Of a stretch of 64,000 bases of DNA, positions 44,927 through 57,636 are shown in pieces. Position numbers and translations under genes: made by a program. The notes below the pieces were generated by a model. The model saw nothing but the letters and a program-made list of their open reading frames with translations, was not told the DNA's origin and searched no databases. Origin of the DNA: Rhizomys pruinosus. Its lineage: Eukaryota; Chordata; Mammalia; Rodentia; Spalacidae. The stretch is taken from NCBI GenBank assembly GCA_009823505.1, contig VZQC01005745.1:186001-250000 (forward strand), written 5' to 3'. Positions within the stretch are counted from its first letter, which is position 1, and each line of letters opens with the position of its first letter.

Positions 44927-44991
<65 letters not shown>
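44921..44991. repeat. (CA)n-(GA)n compound microsatellite
   Basis: A short CA run passes into a long, nearly perfect GA run. Confidence 0.95.
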
Positions 44992-44992
<1 letters not shown>

Positions 44993-45486
44993 TCTGACCT
45001 AAGCATGAATGTATGTGAGGTTTTCATAGAGGAAATTTTTAGGACAGATATGGAAGAAGGATAGAAAGATTTTTATGCGCTGGCATTTTTAGATACAATT
45101 CACTGTTCCTCCTCCTCCACATAAGCAAGCCTCTCTTAGGTTGTTGTAAAGACAAGTGTCTACTCAGGTACAGGAATAGACACCACTAGACTCTTCTTTC
45201 CTTTAGCAAAGGAGGTGGCTTGCTAGTCTATGAAACAACATGAACCTCATTTCTTCTTTCACATTCAGAAACTTTCATTTAACTTGTACTTTGAAATACC
45301 AAAGAAAGGATTTAGAATGCTGCTCAAGTATTTTGGGGTATAGAATACTATATTCTCTTTGCTTGCTTTACATCTCCCAGATTTACAACAGAGATTGGCA
45401 AATGCTTATATATGCTCTATTTACAAAAAGATTCAAATTAATTCTCAGAAAATGGGACTGGATGTCAGAGAGCAGAAATAGTGAAT

Positions 45487-45604
<118 letters not shown>

Positions 45605-45889
45605 AAGCAGAAAATACAGAAACCTGGGACCCTAAAATGTTTGAGGCCCTCAAAGAAACAAGTATTATCTTCAAAAGTTGGTAGGTCCCCTGAGCCCAAG
45701 ACTATGAAATTGGAACTAAGTCTTAAACACCTAAATTTAAACATCATCTACTTCTTGTGTAATCTTCTCTAAGGCTCTTAGAAGATTGATACTAAATATG
45801 CTATCGATTGGACACTTTGAGAACAAGAGTGACTATACATATATATGATAAATAATTGAATAGTATTTGGTAGACAACTTTTTTGACAT

Positions 45890-46085
45890 TATCAAAAATA
45901 AATGTGTCTGCAATGATCCCTGAGCCTTGGGAAGCAGAGTTTGATCTAGGTGTCCTGTTCAGTGATGAACACTCTGTAGCCTCTTAACTCTCTGCATGTT
46001 GGTCAGTTGTGGCTTTTTGTTGTTGTAGATCACCATCTTCTGTATAAGGAAGCTTCTCTACTGAAAATTGAGAGATGCACTGATC
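45890..46085 (-). mobile_element. L1 3' UTR fragment, minus strand
   Basis: 'AATGATCCCTGAGCCTTGGG', 'GATGAACACTCTGTAGCC' and 'TGTATAAGGAAGCTTCTC' match the order at 38010-38150. Confidence 0.6.
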
Positions 46086-46099
46086 TATGACTATAATAA

Positions 46100-46500
46100 A
46101 AAGTAATTAAGAGCCAGTTTAATGCTATAACTATTTAACAGAATAATAGTATTTGGCTCCCTTCCATGGCCTGTGAGCTGTGTAGCCTCAGGTCTGTAGC
46201 CTGATATCAATGTGAAGTATGAGATCCATCTCATAAAGTGGACCTTAACTCCAATTAGGGCAGGATGCAAAGTCTCAAATAAGCTCAAGGCAGAAAAAAT
46301 TCCAGCATATATGCGGGGAAGTGGATAAGAAGCCCCAGCCCTACCAGGGAAATGACGGGGACTGATGGCTGCTGGAAGAGGAAAGTCAGTCTTGTTTAAG
46401 GATTCAGCTCTTAGTATGTTAACCAGGCTCCAGTGCATAGATCCACACCAAAGGGGAGCTGAAGACACAAGCCTGAATCTCTCGTCCTTAATACAGTATG
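46100..46500 (+). mobile_element. L1 3' UTR fragment, plus strand
   Basis: 'GTTAACCAGGCTCCAGTGC' and 'GATCCACACC' recur as 'GTTAACCAGGCTCTAGTGG' and 'GACCCACACTGG' at 47990. It is diverged, and head-to-head with the preceding fragment. Confidence 0.5.
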
Positions 46501-47561
46501 GGAAATTGGGTAGTGGCTAGCAAATGGCATGCAATTACCAGAGGGGATCCAAATATAATAAAAATACACTGTGGGGAATTTTCAAAAATTTAGCAAAAAA
46601 ATAGATATGTCAAACAAGGATGTAAGAACTATAGTTCTAAAATATATTTGCAATCCATAAGATTATAATGGCTCTTATAAGACTGAAACATTCATGGGAC
46701 TGAAAGCAAACTCATTATGGGAATTATCGGTTTTCTGTCCTGCTTATTTTGAATATTTTGCTTTGTGTCAGTATCATTTACACCAATAACTATGCTTACA
46801 ATTTTAAAAATAAACAGACCCATAATTTCTTTTATATAAGTATGAATAAATCGACCTTGTCTTATTCTAAATTTTAGTTTTTGCGTATTAAACATAGGTA
46901 GTAAAAAGCAGATATCATGTAGTGGGTTTTTCTAATGATCTGAGAGTAAATACTAAGACAAACATTTGGAACAAGCAATTTAATAAGGGATCAACAGAAC
47001 AGGTTTAAACTGAATGTTCCAGCAGAATAAACCGAAGGCTCCAGTATCCTCGTTGTTAGGGAAGAGTCCCACAGCAAAGTGTAGGGAATTGAAGCTTAAA
47101 GCTCTGAACTCTTTTCTGGCTGTTTCAGGTTTTGCATTTAAGAAATATGTCACCTTTCATTGTCTTCTACTTCATAGTTCTAAATGGGAAGAACTGTGTC
47201 AGAGTTGAGAGTAAGATAGTAGTCATGACCATCAACAATTTCTGACCATATTTCATTATTTATGAAAAATTAATTTGTGAGGGGCAAGAGATTGACCATC
47301 TTATAGAGAAAGGGATCTGTTAGCAGCTGTTGTGCATTTGAAAATTACTTTTGAAGAAACTATAATGGGCTTCCTACCTCCTTCCCAAGACAGTTCAGAT
47401 GCATTATAGGACATGCCATCCCAGATTTTCTGTCTCTAATAACGGTAGCTACTTTTGCACTTCCTTCTTAATTAAACAACATGGTGAAATTGACTCCATG
47501 ATGCAGCAATACACTAATAGGAAATGGTTCTAATTAAGCATCACTGTGAAAATAAAGCTGA
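46501..47561. other. Unique AT-rich DNA, no gene seen
   Basis: No recognisable repeat or exon. Confidence 0.4.
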
Positions 47562-47775
47562 AAACTTTGGCTCAGGGGTTAAGAGCACTGGCTGCTCTTC
47601 CAGAGGACCCACTTTTGAAGCCCAGCACCCGCATGGCAGCTAAAAAACATTTGTAACTCCAGTTCTTTTGACCTCCATGGACCCTGGATAACACAAGCAC
47701 TCTTCCATACATGAAGGCAGTGCACTCACACACATAAAATAAAAATAATACATGGAATTTTAAAAAGTAAATAAA
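47562..47775 (+). mobile_element. Older B2 SINE
   Basis: 'GGCTCAGGGGTTAAGAGCACTGG', then 'CCAGCACCCGCATGGCAGC' and a tail ACACATAAAATAAAAATAATAC. It lacks the internal near-duplication of the young copies, as expected for an older subfamily. Confidence 0.8.
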
Positions 47776-47784
47776 AAAATTTAG

Positions 47785-48175
47785 TGTTCCTGACAGCTAG
47801 GAGATATTCACATGAACTCACACCAATGGTAACAGCATGCCCAAAACCCATGCAAGTTTAAGCCACGCGAAATCTCAGCAAAGAAGTGGGGAAATGGGGA
47901 AAAGCTGTAACCTTAGTGGAGGAATCATTGGCAACAGATAACTCCTGGGGAAGAAAGAGGTTTAGCCTAAGGATGCACCACTAGCAGGTTAACCAGGCTC
48001 TAGTGGATGGACCCACACTGGAAGACATTTGGAGACATGTACTTGGATCGATGGGCCTTAACTTATATAACGGAGTACATGAAATCCATAAAGGGGGGGA
48101 GGAAATGAGTAAGGATGGGGGTTAAATATGATCAAAATATATTATATTAAATTTGCAAAAATTCAATTAATTTTT
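47785..48175 (+). mobile_element. L1 3' UTR fragment, plus strand
   Basis: Shares 'CAGCATGCCCAAAACCCATGC', 'GGCAACAGATAACTCCTGGG' and 'GTTAACCAGGCTCTAGTGG' with the copies at 40430-40560 and 46400, and ends A/T-rich. Confidence 0.6.
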
Positions 48176-48191
48176 TGAATATTTGTTTAAG

Positions 48192-48312
48192 TCAGGTGTG
48201 GTGGTTCATGCCTTTAATTTTAGCATTCAAGGGGGCAGGGGTAAGCCAATCTCTATAATATCTATAAGGCTAACCCAGTGTACATAGAAAGCTCCAGGCC
48301 ACCTTGTCTTAA
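48192..48312 (+). mobile_element. Old B1-like SINE
   Basis: 'GTGGTGGTTCATGCCTTTAA' through 'CTCCAGGCCACCTTGTCTT' in B1 order, strongly diverged. Confidence 0.65.
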
Positions 48313-48691
48313 TTTTTTTTTTCTTTTCCTTAAGAAGCAGTCTGGAAACATGAATGCAGCATGGCATTTATAGCATCACAGCATCAGAAATTTCAGTATG
48401 AAATAATGTTTCACTTTCTTCCAAAAATGGCTTAAGTTTTCTTTGTGTGGCTTATGAAAATTTCCCTTCTTTGATGAATAACACATTTATTTGCATCAGA
48501 GAAAACCTTTGGAAGATAGCAAAAATTTTCCTGTGAAAAATCGCAATGCAACAAATGGAAGAAACTCCATTTGGGTCAGAGATGTGGCTTTCTCAGTGCC
48601 CACTATAATTTATCTTTGGTTTAGTCAGAGGTTCACCTCTTAGCCTCTTATAGGAAAGAATATGTTTTGTAAAGGATAAAGATACAGTGTC

Positions 48692-48905
48692 AGGATCTGG
48701 AGACATGGCTTGGTGAGTAAGAGCACTTGCTGCCATGCATGAGGACCTGCCTGATTTAGGATTCCAGGCGTTCATGGAAAAAGGTAGGAGTGGCCATGCA
48801 GGCTTGTAACCCTAGCATTGTGTGATTGTAGGGAACAAAGACAGGATGATCATTAGGCTTGCTGGTTCCAAGTTCAGAGAGAGACCCTGTCTCAAAGGAA
48901 TAAAG
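48692..48905 (+). mobile_element. B4/RSINE-like composite SINE
   Basis: A tRNA-like head 'GGTGAGTAAGAGCACTTGCTG' is joined to a B1-like end 'AGTTCAGAGAGAGACCCTGTC'. Confidence 0.65.
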
Positions 48906-48983
48906 TAGAGCGTGACAGAGCAGGATAGCAGAGGGTTTTATTAGACTGTAAACTGTAAGCCAAAAATTTCAACCTTTCTTCTT

Positions 48984-49228
48984 TTTTTTTATTAATTTTA
49001 TTTATTTCCATATGTATATGAATGTAATGTCTGCATGCAGGTCTGTGCACCCGTGTCGTGCAATGCCGCGGAGGTCAGAAGAGGGTCTCGGATTCCCCTG
49101 GAACTGGAGTTCTCCTGGAATTGGAGCTTCAGACGGTTCTCAGCCGCCATGTGGGTGCTGGGGATCGAACCCGGGTCCTCTGTAAGAGCGGTCAGCGCTC
49201 TTAACCACTAGACCATCTCTCCAGCCCC
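48984..49228 (-). mobile_element. B2 SINE, full length
   Basis: Antisense B2 with a 15-bp target duplication TCAACCTTTCTTCTT at 48969-48983 and 49229-49243. Head and core are intact. Confidence 0.95.
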
Positions 49229-49316
49229 TCAACCTTTCTTCTTAAAGTTGCATTTGGTCAGTATTTTATCATACCAGCAAAGAACCAAAGTAGGATATCA
49301 TTTGACACTATGTATG

Positions 49317-49322
49317 TAGTGT

Positions 49323-49368
<46 letters not shown>
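49317..49368. repeat. (GT)n microsatellite
   Basis: Near-perfect GT run with a GTTT break at the left. Frames across it are artefacts. Confidence 0.95.
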
Positions 49369-49849
49369 GAAGGTGCATGTCCTTGTGTACATGCAGAGGG
49401 CGAGGACATCTGGGAAGGCAAGGCAAGAATTCAAGGCAAGATCCCGAGGGCAGGAACTGAAGCAGAGCTGGGAAGAACCCGGCTTACTGACTTGCATCCA
49501 CAACTTGTTCAGCTACCTTTCTTATATAGCACAGGCCCATCTATCCATAGATGACATCCTGCATTAGGATGGGCCATCTTCCAGAAGTTAGTAGTTATGA
49601 AAATGCCCCACAGACATGCACACAAATCAGTCTAATGGAAGCAATTCCCCACTTTAAGTTCCTTCTTTCCAGGTATGTCAAATTGACCACAGGATTAGCT
49701 ATCACAGATGGTGAGAAGAACTTTATAAAAAGAAAGGAGGAAGGCAGTGGTCAGTAATGGGTATGTGCTATTTCACTTTGAAAAATAAAAAGTAAATAAA
49801 TAAAGGTCTTGTAAGAAAAGACAAGTATTTTTATTTTTAAAAATATTTT

Positions 49850-50040
49850 AATTTTATTTTATTTGTATGCATGCATTGTCTGCATGGATACAAATGCAAC
49901 CATGTTGTGCAGTGCCCACACAGAAGAAAGTGTCATCGGATCCCCTGATACTGTAGTCATGGATGGTTGTTGGCTAACATATGAGTGCTGGGAATCGAGA
50001 GCAGCCAGTGCTCTTAACTGCTGAGCTCTCCATCCCTGAG
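49850..50040 (-). mobile_element. B3/B2-type SINE, old
   Basis: 'GCATTGTCTGCATGGATACAAATGC', 'AGAAAGTGTCATCGGATCCCC', 'ATGAGTGCTGGGAATCGAG' and 'CTGAGCTCTCCATCCC' form an antisense SINE in order. Confidence 0.75.
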
Positions 50041-50678
50041 AGAGAAATCTTTTAAAAACAGAAACTAATATTTCAAACTAAACAGAACAGAGATGCAGAT
50101 GCATAAAGTTTTAAGAAAGCATAAGAAGTCACGGAACATATTTTATTAATTGAAATAAACCAGATAGAGAAAGGAAAAGACCACACAATCTCCCTTTCCA
50201 TGTAAAATATAAACAGCTGAGCTCAAAGAAAGAGCAGAATGGTGGCTGTCCTTAGTGCATCTATTGTTTATCTTAATGACTGCAGTTAATACACATAGTA
50301 TGCTTGAAAATGACCAGTAGAGTATATCTCAATTGTTCCCACCACACAAGTGATTATGATGTGATACAATGCATATGTCAAATAATTCAACTTGGCCATT
50401 GCATAGTCTATAAATATTTCAAGCATGTGCTGCATGATAAATACACATAAATTTTAATTGTTATTAGAAATACGTGTGCTAAATATTTTCAGACTGAAAG
50501 AGAAGTGCATATGAAGACACAGTGCTGTGTGCAGAAGAGGGTTAGATGATCATCAAAGTAAAATTTGGAGTATTGTTTCTACAAATCAAGGACATGCTTA
50601 GTCACACCAGAGGTCTGAAGGGCCAAGGCAAGTCTCTTTCCCAACACAGTAAGAAGAAGCATGGCTGTGTTGACATCT
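50041..50678. other. Unique AT-rich DNA, no gene seen
   Basis: Nothing recognised. Confidence 0.4.

Positions 50679-50725
<47 letters not shown>
50679..50725. repeat. (GT)n microsatellite
   Basis: Perfect GT run at the left of a SINE-like segment. Confidence 0.95.
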
Positions 50726-50727
<2 letters not shown>

Positions 50728-50744
50728 AATGTATGTGTGTACGT

Positions 50745-51025
50745 TCCTGTGGTGAGGGTTTATGCATGGTGTCCAGAGGTTGACACTGGATTTCTTTATC
50801 AATTCCTTTTCACTTTGTTTTTAACGCTGGGTCTCTTACTGAACCTGGAGCTCACCAGATTCAGCTAGTTCGGTTTTCTCTTCCTGTCTTCACTTTCCTA
50901 ATGCTGGGATTATAGGGGTGTGCCCCCCCCCCAAGCTTGACAGGGATTCTGGAAACAGAAGCTCAGGTCTCCATGCTTGCATGGCAACCATTTTAACATC
51001 TGGTAATCTGCTAATCTCCCCAGGC
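50745..51025 (-). mobile_element. B4-like composite SINE, minus strand
   Basis: 'GTGTCCAGAGGTTGACACTGG', 'GGGTCTCTTACTGAACCTGG', 'CTAATGCTGGGATTATAGGG' and 'CAGGTCTCCATGCTTGCATGG' appear in the order of an antisense B4/B1-ID composite. A C-run (about 50924-50933) interrupts it. Confidence 0.65.
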
Positions 51026-51189
51026 TCTCTGCTGACATCTTAATATCAGAATTCTAATTTCCACAACCTTGATACCATGAATGTATTTTATGATTTTTAA
51101 GCCATCTGCTTTTTGACGTTTTATTACATCTCCAGAAAATTGGTACATGGATCCTACTGTACTGCTTAAGATACAGACACAGACACAGC

Positions 51190-51196
51190 AAAAAAA

Positions 51197-51268
<72 letters not shown>

Positions 51269-51272
51269 AAAG
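51190..51272. repeat. (GAAA)n microsatellite
   Basis: About 80 bp of tandem AAAG units, purine-only on the plus strand. The Lys/Glu/Arg and Phe/Leu/Ser frames here are translations of it. Confidence 0.97.
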
Positions 51273-52309
51273 AAAAGGGAACATCAGACTATGCCTAGAG
51301 TCAGCAGAGATCAATATACAGGGTTGACATGAGCAAAGGATCAACACATCATTTATCACTCCAGAGTTTCTCGGGCTCTTCATGAACACTGTCACAGTGA
51401 CCATTTTCAAATTTCATTCCACACTTGCAGAAAACTAACAAACCAAAAATAAAGGTGAGATGAAAAAGCTGTTGAAGGCATAAATTCCATTTCCAATTGC
51501 CATATGGACAGGGTAGGGAATACCTCCACATTGCATTCTAAATGTTACTTTTAATTGCTGCATGACTAAAATCATGTTGACATGCATTTTTCTATAAAAT
51601 TAACTATTCAAAGTGAAGAATTATTAGTTGGGATTCAAGTAGACAGGTCATGTTTCTCAGAGGTTTGTTCTAAAATGGGAAATAATTGTTAAATACAGTA
51701 TCAAATTTTAACAGTCTCTCTGATTTTAGGGGTAAAGATCCCTAGAACATGACTTTTTATAACATTATTTTCACAAACTTTCACTTATGTTAAAAGAAAA
51801 ATTAATAGAATATCAAGTACTATAGACATTCTTTCTATATATGAAATTCTTGTGACTCTAATCATGTGATTTATGCCTAACAAAATACAACAAATGGACA
51901 TATTGCAATCACCCACATATTTAATACACACCATCATCTCCATGTGTAGTCAATATTTATTCCATGAATACATCATAATGTGAAATGGTAAAGGCTTATT
52001 TTATATGATCTCAGGTATTTATCATTAGAAAGGTACTTACTTGGCTGTTCCAAGTACTAGGAATATTTTTCCCTTAAGGCAACACAAATTTCTATTTATA
52101 AAATTGTGTTCCAAATTACATAGTAATATAAATTAAATATCAAATAGCACAGAAATACGCGAGTCCTCTAGAATAAATGTAAAGAGAAACTGACTTTTCT
52201 TTTTTTTTTAACAACAAAGTACCAGTTTATTTACATACAGTTTTAGTATTTACCAATCATCTTTAATGCCTCTTTTACCATTGTGAACATTTTGACTGTT
52301 TTTAAAAAG
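51273..52309. other. Unique AT-rich DNA, no gene seen
   Basis: No repeat or exon was recognised. Confidence 0.4.
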
Positions 52310-52336
52310 TGTATATATATATATATATATATATAT
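52310..52336. repeat. (TA)n microsatellite
   Basis: Perfect TA alternation following GTG. Confidence 0.9.
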
Positions 52337-52554
52337 TCAGTTATGTGTACATAATACATACATAATTCTTTTCATAAAGCACCACAAATGCCCTTTATTT
52401 TATTTACACGCTTATATTGTTAGATTAATATTATTCTCTCAGACTTCTTTAATTACATGTAGGCTTCATTTCTCTTTTGTCTTCTTTATCATGAACTGCT
52501 TTTGTTTTCAGCGGCATACTTTGAGAATAGTATTAGAACATCAGTAGAAGACAA

Positions 52555-52682
52555 ATAAAAAATTAAAAAATTTATTGAATTTTTGTGTATTCCATATGTA
52601 ACATCTCCATCTAATCACCTTTCTAACCCTTCTCCACTGGCATCCTCCCATAGTGCCGTCCTCTGGAGTTCATACATTCTTT
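52555..52682 (-). mobile_element. L1 3'-terminal fragment
   Basis: 'TTTATTGAATTTTTGTGTATTCC', then C/T-rich text and 'CTCTGGAGTTCATACATTC', as in other antisense L1 3' ends here. Confidence 0.55.
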
Positions 52683-52683
52683 T

Positions 52684-52826
52684 TTTTTTTTTTTTTTTTT
52701 TGTCTTTTTGAGCAGGGTCCCCCTGTAGCCCCAGCTGTCCGGAACCTCACTGCCTGTAAAAAGATCCCCCTGCCTCTGCCTCCCAAGTGCTAGGATTAAA
52801 GGCGTGCGCCACCACGCCCAGCTGGA
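52684..52826 (-). mobile_element. B1 SINE
   Basis: Poly-T, then 'TTTTTGAGCAGGGTCCCCC', 'CTCTGCCTCCCAAGTGCTAGG' and 'GTGCGCCACCACGCCCAGC'. The element is inserted at the end of the L1 fragment. A second poly-T follows it. Confidence 0.9.
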
Positions 52827-52849
52827 TTTTTTTTTTTTTTTTTTGTCTT

Positions 52850-54339
52850 AGGGCCTATTGTACTCAATTAATCTCCTTGGCCATTCTTCAATGCAAGAAA
52901 CTGACTTTTTCAATGTCTAGGAAAAGCCTCTCTAGACTTCTAAATATAATTTTTACAAAGCAAAACAGAAATAGTGACTATGTAACTTTTCCTATGAAGA
53001 AAACACTATCCCCAGAATCTCCCATCAAATTTCACACTAATTAATTAAGAAATGTGTTGATGTGATTATTTTCCTTTAAGCAAAATATTTTCCATTATCA
53101 AGTGTTTTTTCAGCTATTCAAAATTAGAAATTCCTTCCTGAGACTATTTATTTTTCTCATGGTTCATCTAACAAAACTAATATGGCTTTCATAAAATTAA
53201 AAATTTCCAAATTTAACTGCTAATTAAGCAATTAGTTAAATTTCATATATATTTTAATGAATGAAAATATTTTAAAAGATTGTGAAGCCTTTATTTACAA
53301 AGTAGATTTACCCTGTGGAATTTTCACTTTTAAACCCATGTTATTCTCGGCCACTTCTCTGTATTTGTACTGAGCTAATTTCAGAAACAATCATCTGCTC
53401 CAATCCCTCCATCTGCCTGCAAATATCTGTAGGTGTGAAAATGTCATAAACAAAAGGAAAAGTTTCTATATTAAGCTCACACCTTACTGTGAAATGAATT
53501 CAATCAAAAGATGAAAATCAAAACTCCTAGAAAATGTTTTCTGCAGCCAGGTATTTGAAGCTTATTGTTTTTGAAGTAGCATTTTAAATAAACAAAAGAG
53601 GCCCAAACTCTGGAATTACTAGGTTCTTAGATTGTTGGCTTTGTTTATGCTTGCCTCTACAAGAGCTGGCAGCTTGTTTCTTTATTATGTGAGAAGAAAA
53701 TTCATTATTTTTAGCAAGGAACTCCCTTACCCCCATCACACTGAAAATTAAAGTACCCCATGGAGCAGAGTCAGGGCATGCTTGTCTTCTCTCAGCTCTT
53801 TGTTGGGGATGGGAGCTGCAAGAACTCCGGTGACTTGTCCATGGCAAAGAAAATTTGAAACCAAGGAAACTGGTGGTATTCCTTTCTTATTTTCCAATTT
53901 CCTTTCATAAAAAAATATTAGAAAAAATTATCAATTTGGGTCACAGAAGATACAATTGAACCCATTTCAGAATATTTGCCTACCATTAAGAAATGGACTG
54001 ATCAAAACTACTCAGATTGAAGAGTAAAAAAAAATATAGTTTTAACTCAGGATGTAAGTGAACTCGGTTTCAAGTTATCAGCAAGAAAAAGAAGACAAAA
54101 TTTCTGTAAGCTCCCAGTACCACAAGACTCAAATGTCTTTTATGGAAGTAGTTCTGTTAAGTTGCTGAAGGTTAATTTACATCATATAGTTGTTTTTTCC
54201 ATATTGAAGCATTTCTTCAGAAGGGAAGGAAAACTTAAAACCTTATTAAACTTACAAATGACCAGAGAACCATCCCAAGGTTACATTAAGTACTAGGTGA
54301 TTGCAGAGGAAAAGGAGAAACTCCCATGAATAAAGGAGC
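52850..54339. other. Unique AT-rich DNA, no gene seen
   Basis: Repeat-poor. The 87-residue minus frame at 53584-53847 has no recognised domain. Part of 53240-53560 could be constrained noncoding DNA but nothing in the sequence proves it. Confidence 0.4.
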
Positions 54340-54545
54340 TACCTGAAAGTTGTTCAGAGAGGTCTGGTGATACAGCCTTTATGAGTTATCATCCATCCTG
54401 ATACAGGTGTTTCAGTGATGCAGCTGCACAAGTCACCATTGCTCCTGAAAATAATCTCAATAAATTTATTAATCTACTTAGATAGAATTGTACTGAATCA
54501 TTTCTTTGGCTTATCATTGTATCTCTAGGAATAAAAATAGATTTC
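54340..54545 (+). repeat. Unclassified repeat, copy A (pair with 58918-59125)
   Basis: 'CCTGAAAGTTGTTCAGAGAG', 'TGAGTTATCATCCATCCTG' and 'CTCCTGAAAATAATCTCAAT' parallel 'GCTTGAAAGTTGTTTGGAGA', 'TGAGTTGTCACCCATGCT' and 'CTCCTGAATAATCCCAAT' at 58918 on, in the same orientation. Probably an old LTR. Confidence 0.5.
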
Positions 54546-55844
54546 TTAGAAAAAGTAATACAACATAATTAGTTCCCAAACATAAACAAAGAAGAGTTAG
54601 GGAGGAGCAGTTCCAAGGGCCCTGCTGTGAGAGAAAAGACATCCCGCTGAGGCTGAGCTCTCTGGAGTCTTTCCTCTGTGGTAGGGAACAAGTGCCACCT
54701 TACTGTAGTGGAACTTTCAAGGCCACTACTAGGAGTGTGGTGAGCCTTCCCAGGGCAGGGTACCTTGAGGAGAATTCCAAGGACATTTTATTCTGAATGG
54801 GGTTGCCTAGCTCCTTGATTAATGGTGAATGTCAGAAATATAGGACAAGATCAAAAGTAGGAATGGAGCCAATTGCTGTGAACACTAAGATATAAAACCC
54901 AGGCTGAGCTGATTGCACAGGGGGAAAAAACTTCCCAAAAAAGGGAGAAATTAAATTGGAAACCATTATTTACACGTTATTTTTGGCATTAGTATCTGAT
55001 TTGTCAGAAAAACAGTGGAAAAAATGGAGGATGAGATGATGGTGCTGGGTTGTTTACACTTAGCAAGTCAAAATTAGATCTGTAATTAAGAGCCCTTCCT
55101 GCAACCAAAATCTTGACATTCGTGTGAAGAATTAGACAGTGAAAAAGCAAGGACGCAGTGATCAAAAGGGGCCTTAAGAATATCGGTACAAGGAACCAGT
55201 AATAATTGTTCCTACCATGCAATAAAATTCTCAGTAGACTAGACTTTGCACTTACAGATAACAGAACAGATGACCAGGTGGTGGGGAGAGAGGTTTCCTT
55301 TCTAGTGACTTTGTGTCTAGGTTATGATGGGATGGCTATCAAAAGCCCAAGTGATGTGTCTGAAAAGTCCACATTTCTTAAGTTAAAATAATATCAAAAT
55401 TCCTGCTCTAAAATGTAACATAGTACTCAAAAAAAAAAAAAAACAGTCAAATCAGACTTCCTCCACCCCACTCCTGTGTCTAGTACCATCTAAGTTCAAA
55501 AAGTGGGACTAAACCAGTTGCTTCCAGTTGCTCACATAAGACTACAAATCTTGCCTTGGGGATCCTCCTAGGCTTCTGACATACCACTGGCTCTTCTCCA
55601 GGTGTAACAAGCTGCCCCATATTGCTTTAAAGTGAGCCAACTCTCCATATCTTCAGTGACATCAGCAGGAAGAATTCGCATATAGAGAATTAAGCTTAAC
55701 AGAATTACTAAAGTAACTGCCAGTATGGTAGTGTAAGTTTATAAAATCCCCAATCTAACAGTATGTTGATGAGGGATTATAAAGGACTGGATTGATTTGT
55801 CTTTATCTCCTTTAACATCATACATGAGTTTGATCACTTTTTTT
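54546..55844. other. Unique DNA, no gene seen
   Basis: No exon or named repeat was recognised, only a short poly-A at about 55430. Confidence 0.4.
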
Positions 55845-55870
55845 TCTCTTTTTAAAGATTTTTTCATATA

Positions 55871-55908
<38 letters not shown>

Positions 55909-56440
55909 ATCAAGATTATGTTACAAATCGAGTCTAGACCTGTGTCCCTCTCCCTACCCCACTACCTCACCAGAGCTCATGCATTCTGCCAAACATGTTT
56001 GCATTTTTTTCTGAGTCTTTCTCAAAATTATCAATGCAGAAGTTGACTGTTTAGAGCACATGTTCTTTTCTGTTATTGTTGTTGTTCTTCTTCTCCTCCT
56101 CCGCCTCCTCCTCCTTCTCCTTCTCCTTCTCCTTCTCCTCCTTCTCCTTCTCCTTCTCCTTCTCCTTCTCCTTCTCCTTCTTCTTCTTCCTCTTCTTTCC
56201 AGTATGCATCATTCCCAACTACTTGGACAAAAGTTCAAGGAGCCCTGCACAAGAAATACTTACAACTAGGTGATTGACTCTATCATCCACAGATGAGGGA
56301 TACCATTCATCGTTTGTTTTTCTGGGACTGTTACTTCACTTAACATAATATCTTCTAGTTCCATACATTTACCTGCAAAGTTCATGATGTCATCCTTCTT
56401 TACTGATGCATATCACTTTTTTAAACATCTATTTTGTATC
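55845..56440 (-). mobile_element. L1 3' end, minus strand, with TA and CTT repeats
   Basis: 'CAGAGCTCATGCATTCTGCC', 'CTTCACTTAACATAATATCTTC' and 'TTACCTGCAAAGTTCATGATG' are antisense L1 3' end phrases. A TA repeat (55866-55912) and a pyrimidine array interrupt it. Confidence 0.65.
56084..56196. repeat. (CTT/CTC)n polypyrimidine array
   Basis: About 110 bp of CTTCTC/CTCCTT units, pyrimidine-only on plus. The poly-Leu and Ser/Phe frames at 56060-56273 are its translation. Confidence 0.95.
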
Positions 56441-57235
56441 TTGAAAAACAGAAAAAGAAATATTCTGCTTTTGAACTGCTTTAATTGAGAAATATTTTAA
56501 AATAAGAATTAAAAGAGCCTGTGATATTCTGGGCCATGAGGCTGTGGAAGAAGAATGGGCTCAGACTGAGTGCCACAGGAGCAGAGAGACCAAGTCATAT
56601 AAGCACCTACTTCTTGAGATAAAGGCTGTATAACCTGGGACAATGATAAGAGAACCAGTCTCTGATAGAATTCCTGGATATTTCCTATCACCAGCTGAAG
56701 CCATCATGAATATCAAGGACTAGGAGACACCCAAGGAGGAAGGGGCATCACTGAGGAAAGTAGCCATGACCATTGGTGTGTAATAACCAAGTTACTAGGC
56801 CAGATATAAAGTGTCAAGTGTGGAAAATTTGTGTGAAGCCAGAACTTCCAGATAACAAAATGAAAAGAAGCCTTAGTTAATGCTCTTGAGTTTCTGGAAG
56901 CCCTTAAAGTGAGTGGAGAAAGAAGTGAATGACAGAGGAATAAATGTTTAACCTTTCCCTAACCAAAGGAGTCTGTATACATTTTTCCTCCACATAAGAA
57001 CATACTAAGGAGATTGAAATGCTGAGACACTCCTGGCATACCACCATTAAAGAGTTTAACCTGAACGTATAGATGAGAGCTTGTGAAGTTGGTGAGCCCA
57101 TGTACTGCAATGAATAACAAACAATATAAATTGTTTATAGGCTGTGACAAAATTATAGAAACTATTAAGGAAAAGGGAGAGGTTACAAAGCCCTTTCAAA
57201 ATTCAAGTGGCTCACAGTGAATTAAGGTGGATTAT
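56441..57235. other. Unique DNA, no gene seen
   Basis: No recognisable exon or repeat. Confidence 0.4.
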
Positions 57236-57247
57236 AAAGAGTTGAAT

Positions 57248-57400
57248 GCCGGGCATGGCGACACACGCCTTTAATCCTAGCACTCAGAGGCAGAGGCAGG
57301 TGGATCTTTGTGAGTTCAAGGCTAGCCTGGTCTACAGAGTGGGTTCCAGGACAGCTGGGGCTACAGGGGGACCCTGCCTCAAAAAGACAAAAAAAAAAAA
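57248..57400 (+). mobile_element. B1 SINE, well preserved
   Basis: GCCGGGCATGGCGACACACG to ACCCTGCCTCAAAAAGAC with poly-A. Target duplication AAAGAGTTGAAT lies at 57236 and about 57399-57410. Confidence 0.95.
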
Positions 57401-57636
57401 AGAGTTGAATAAGATATTGCCACCCATCTACACTGTTGTATCTAGCACTGATACCAACCATAAGGTCTTTCTGTGTTATATTGGATGTTGTGGAGTTTGT
57501 TTTTTTTTTAGCTGCTGAGTCATAAAACCAATTGGCACATGCTTAGAACAGGAAGCAGTAGGCCTTAAGAGATCCTTCTCATTCTCACGAAGAGTATTTT
57601 CTTGTGTAATGCTAACCTTTGAGTTTGGAAAAGCAT

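Noticed and set aside
51054..51410. 118-residue minus frame rich in Phe-Leu-Ser
   Set aside because: Translation of the GAAA microsatellite.
56060..56273. Poly-leucine membrane protein
   Set aside because: Translation of the CTT/CTC array.
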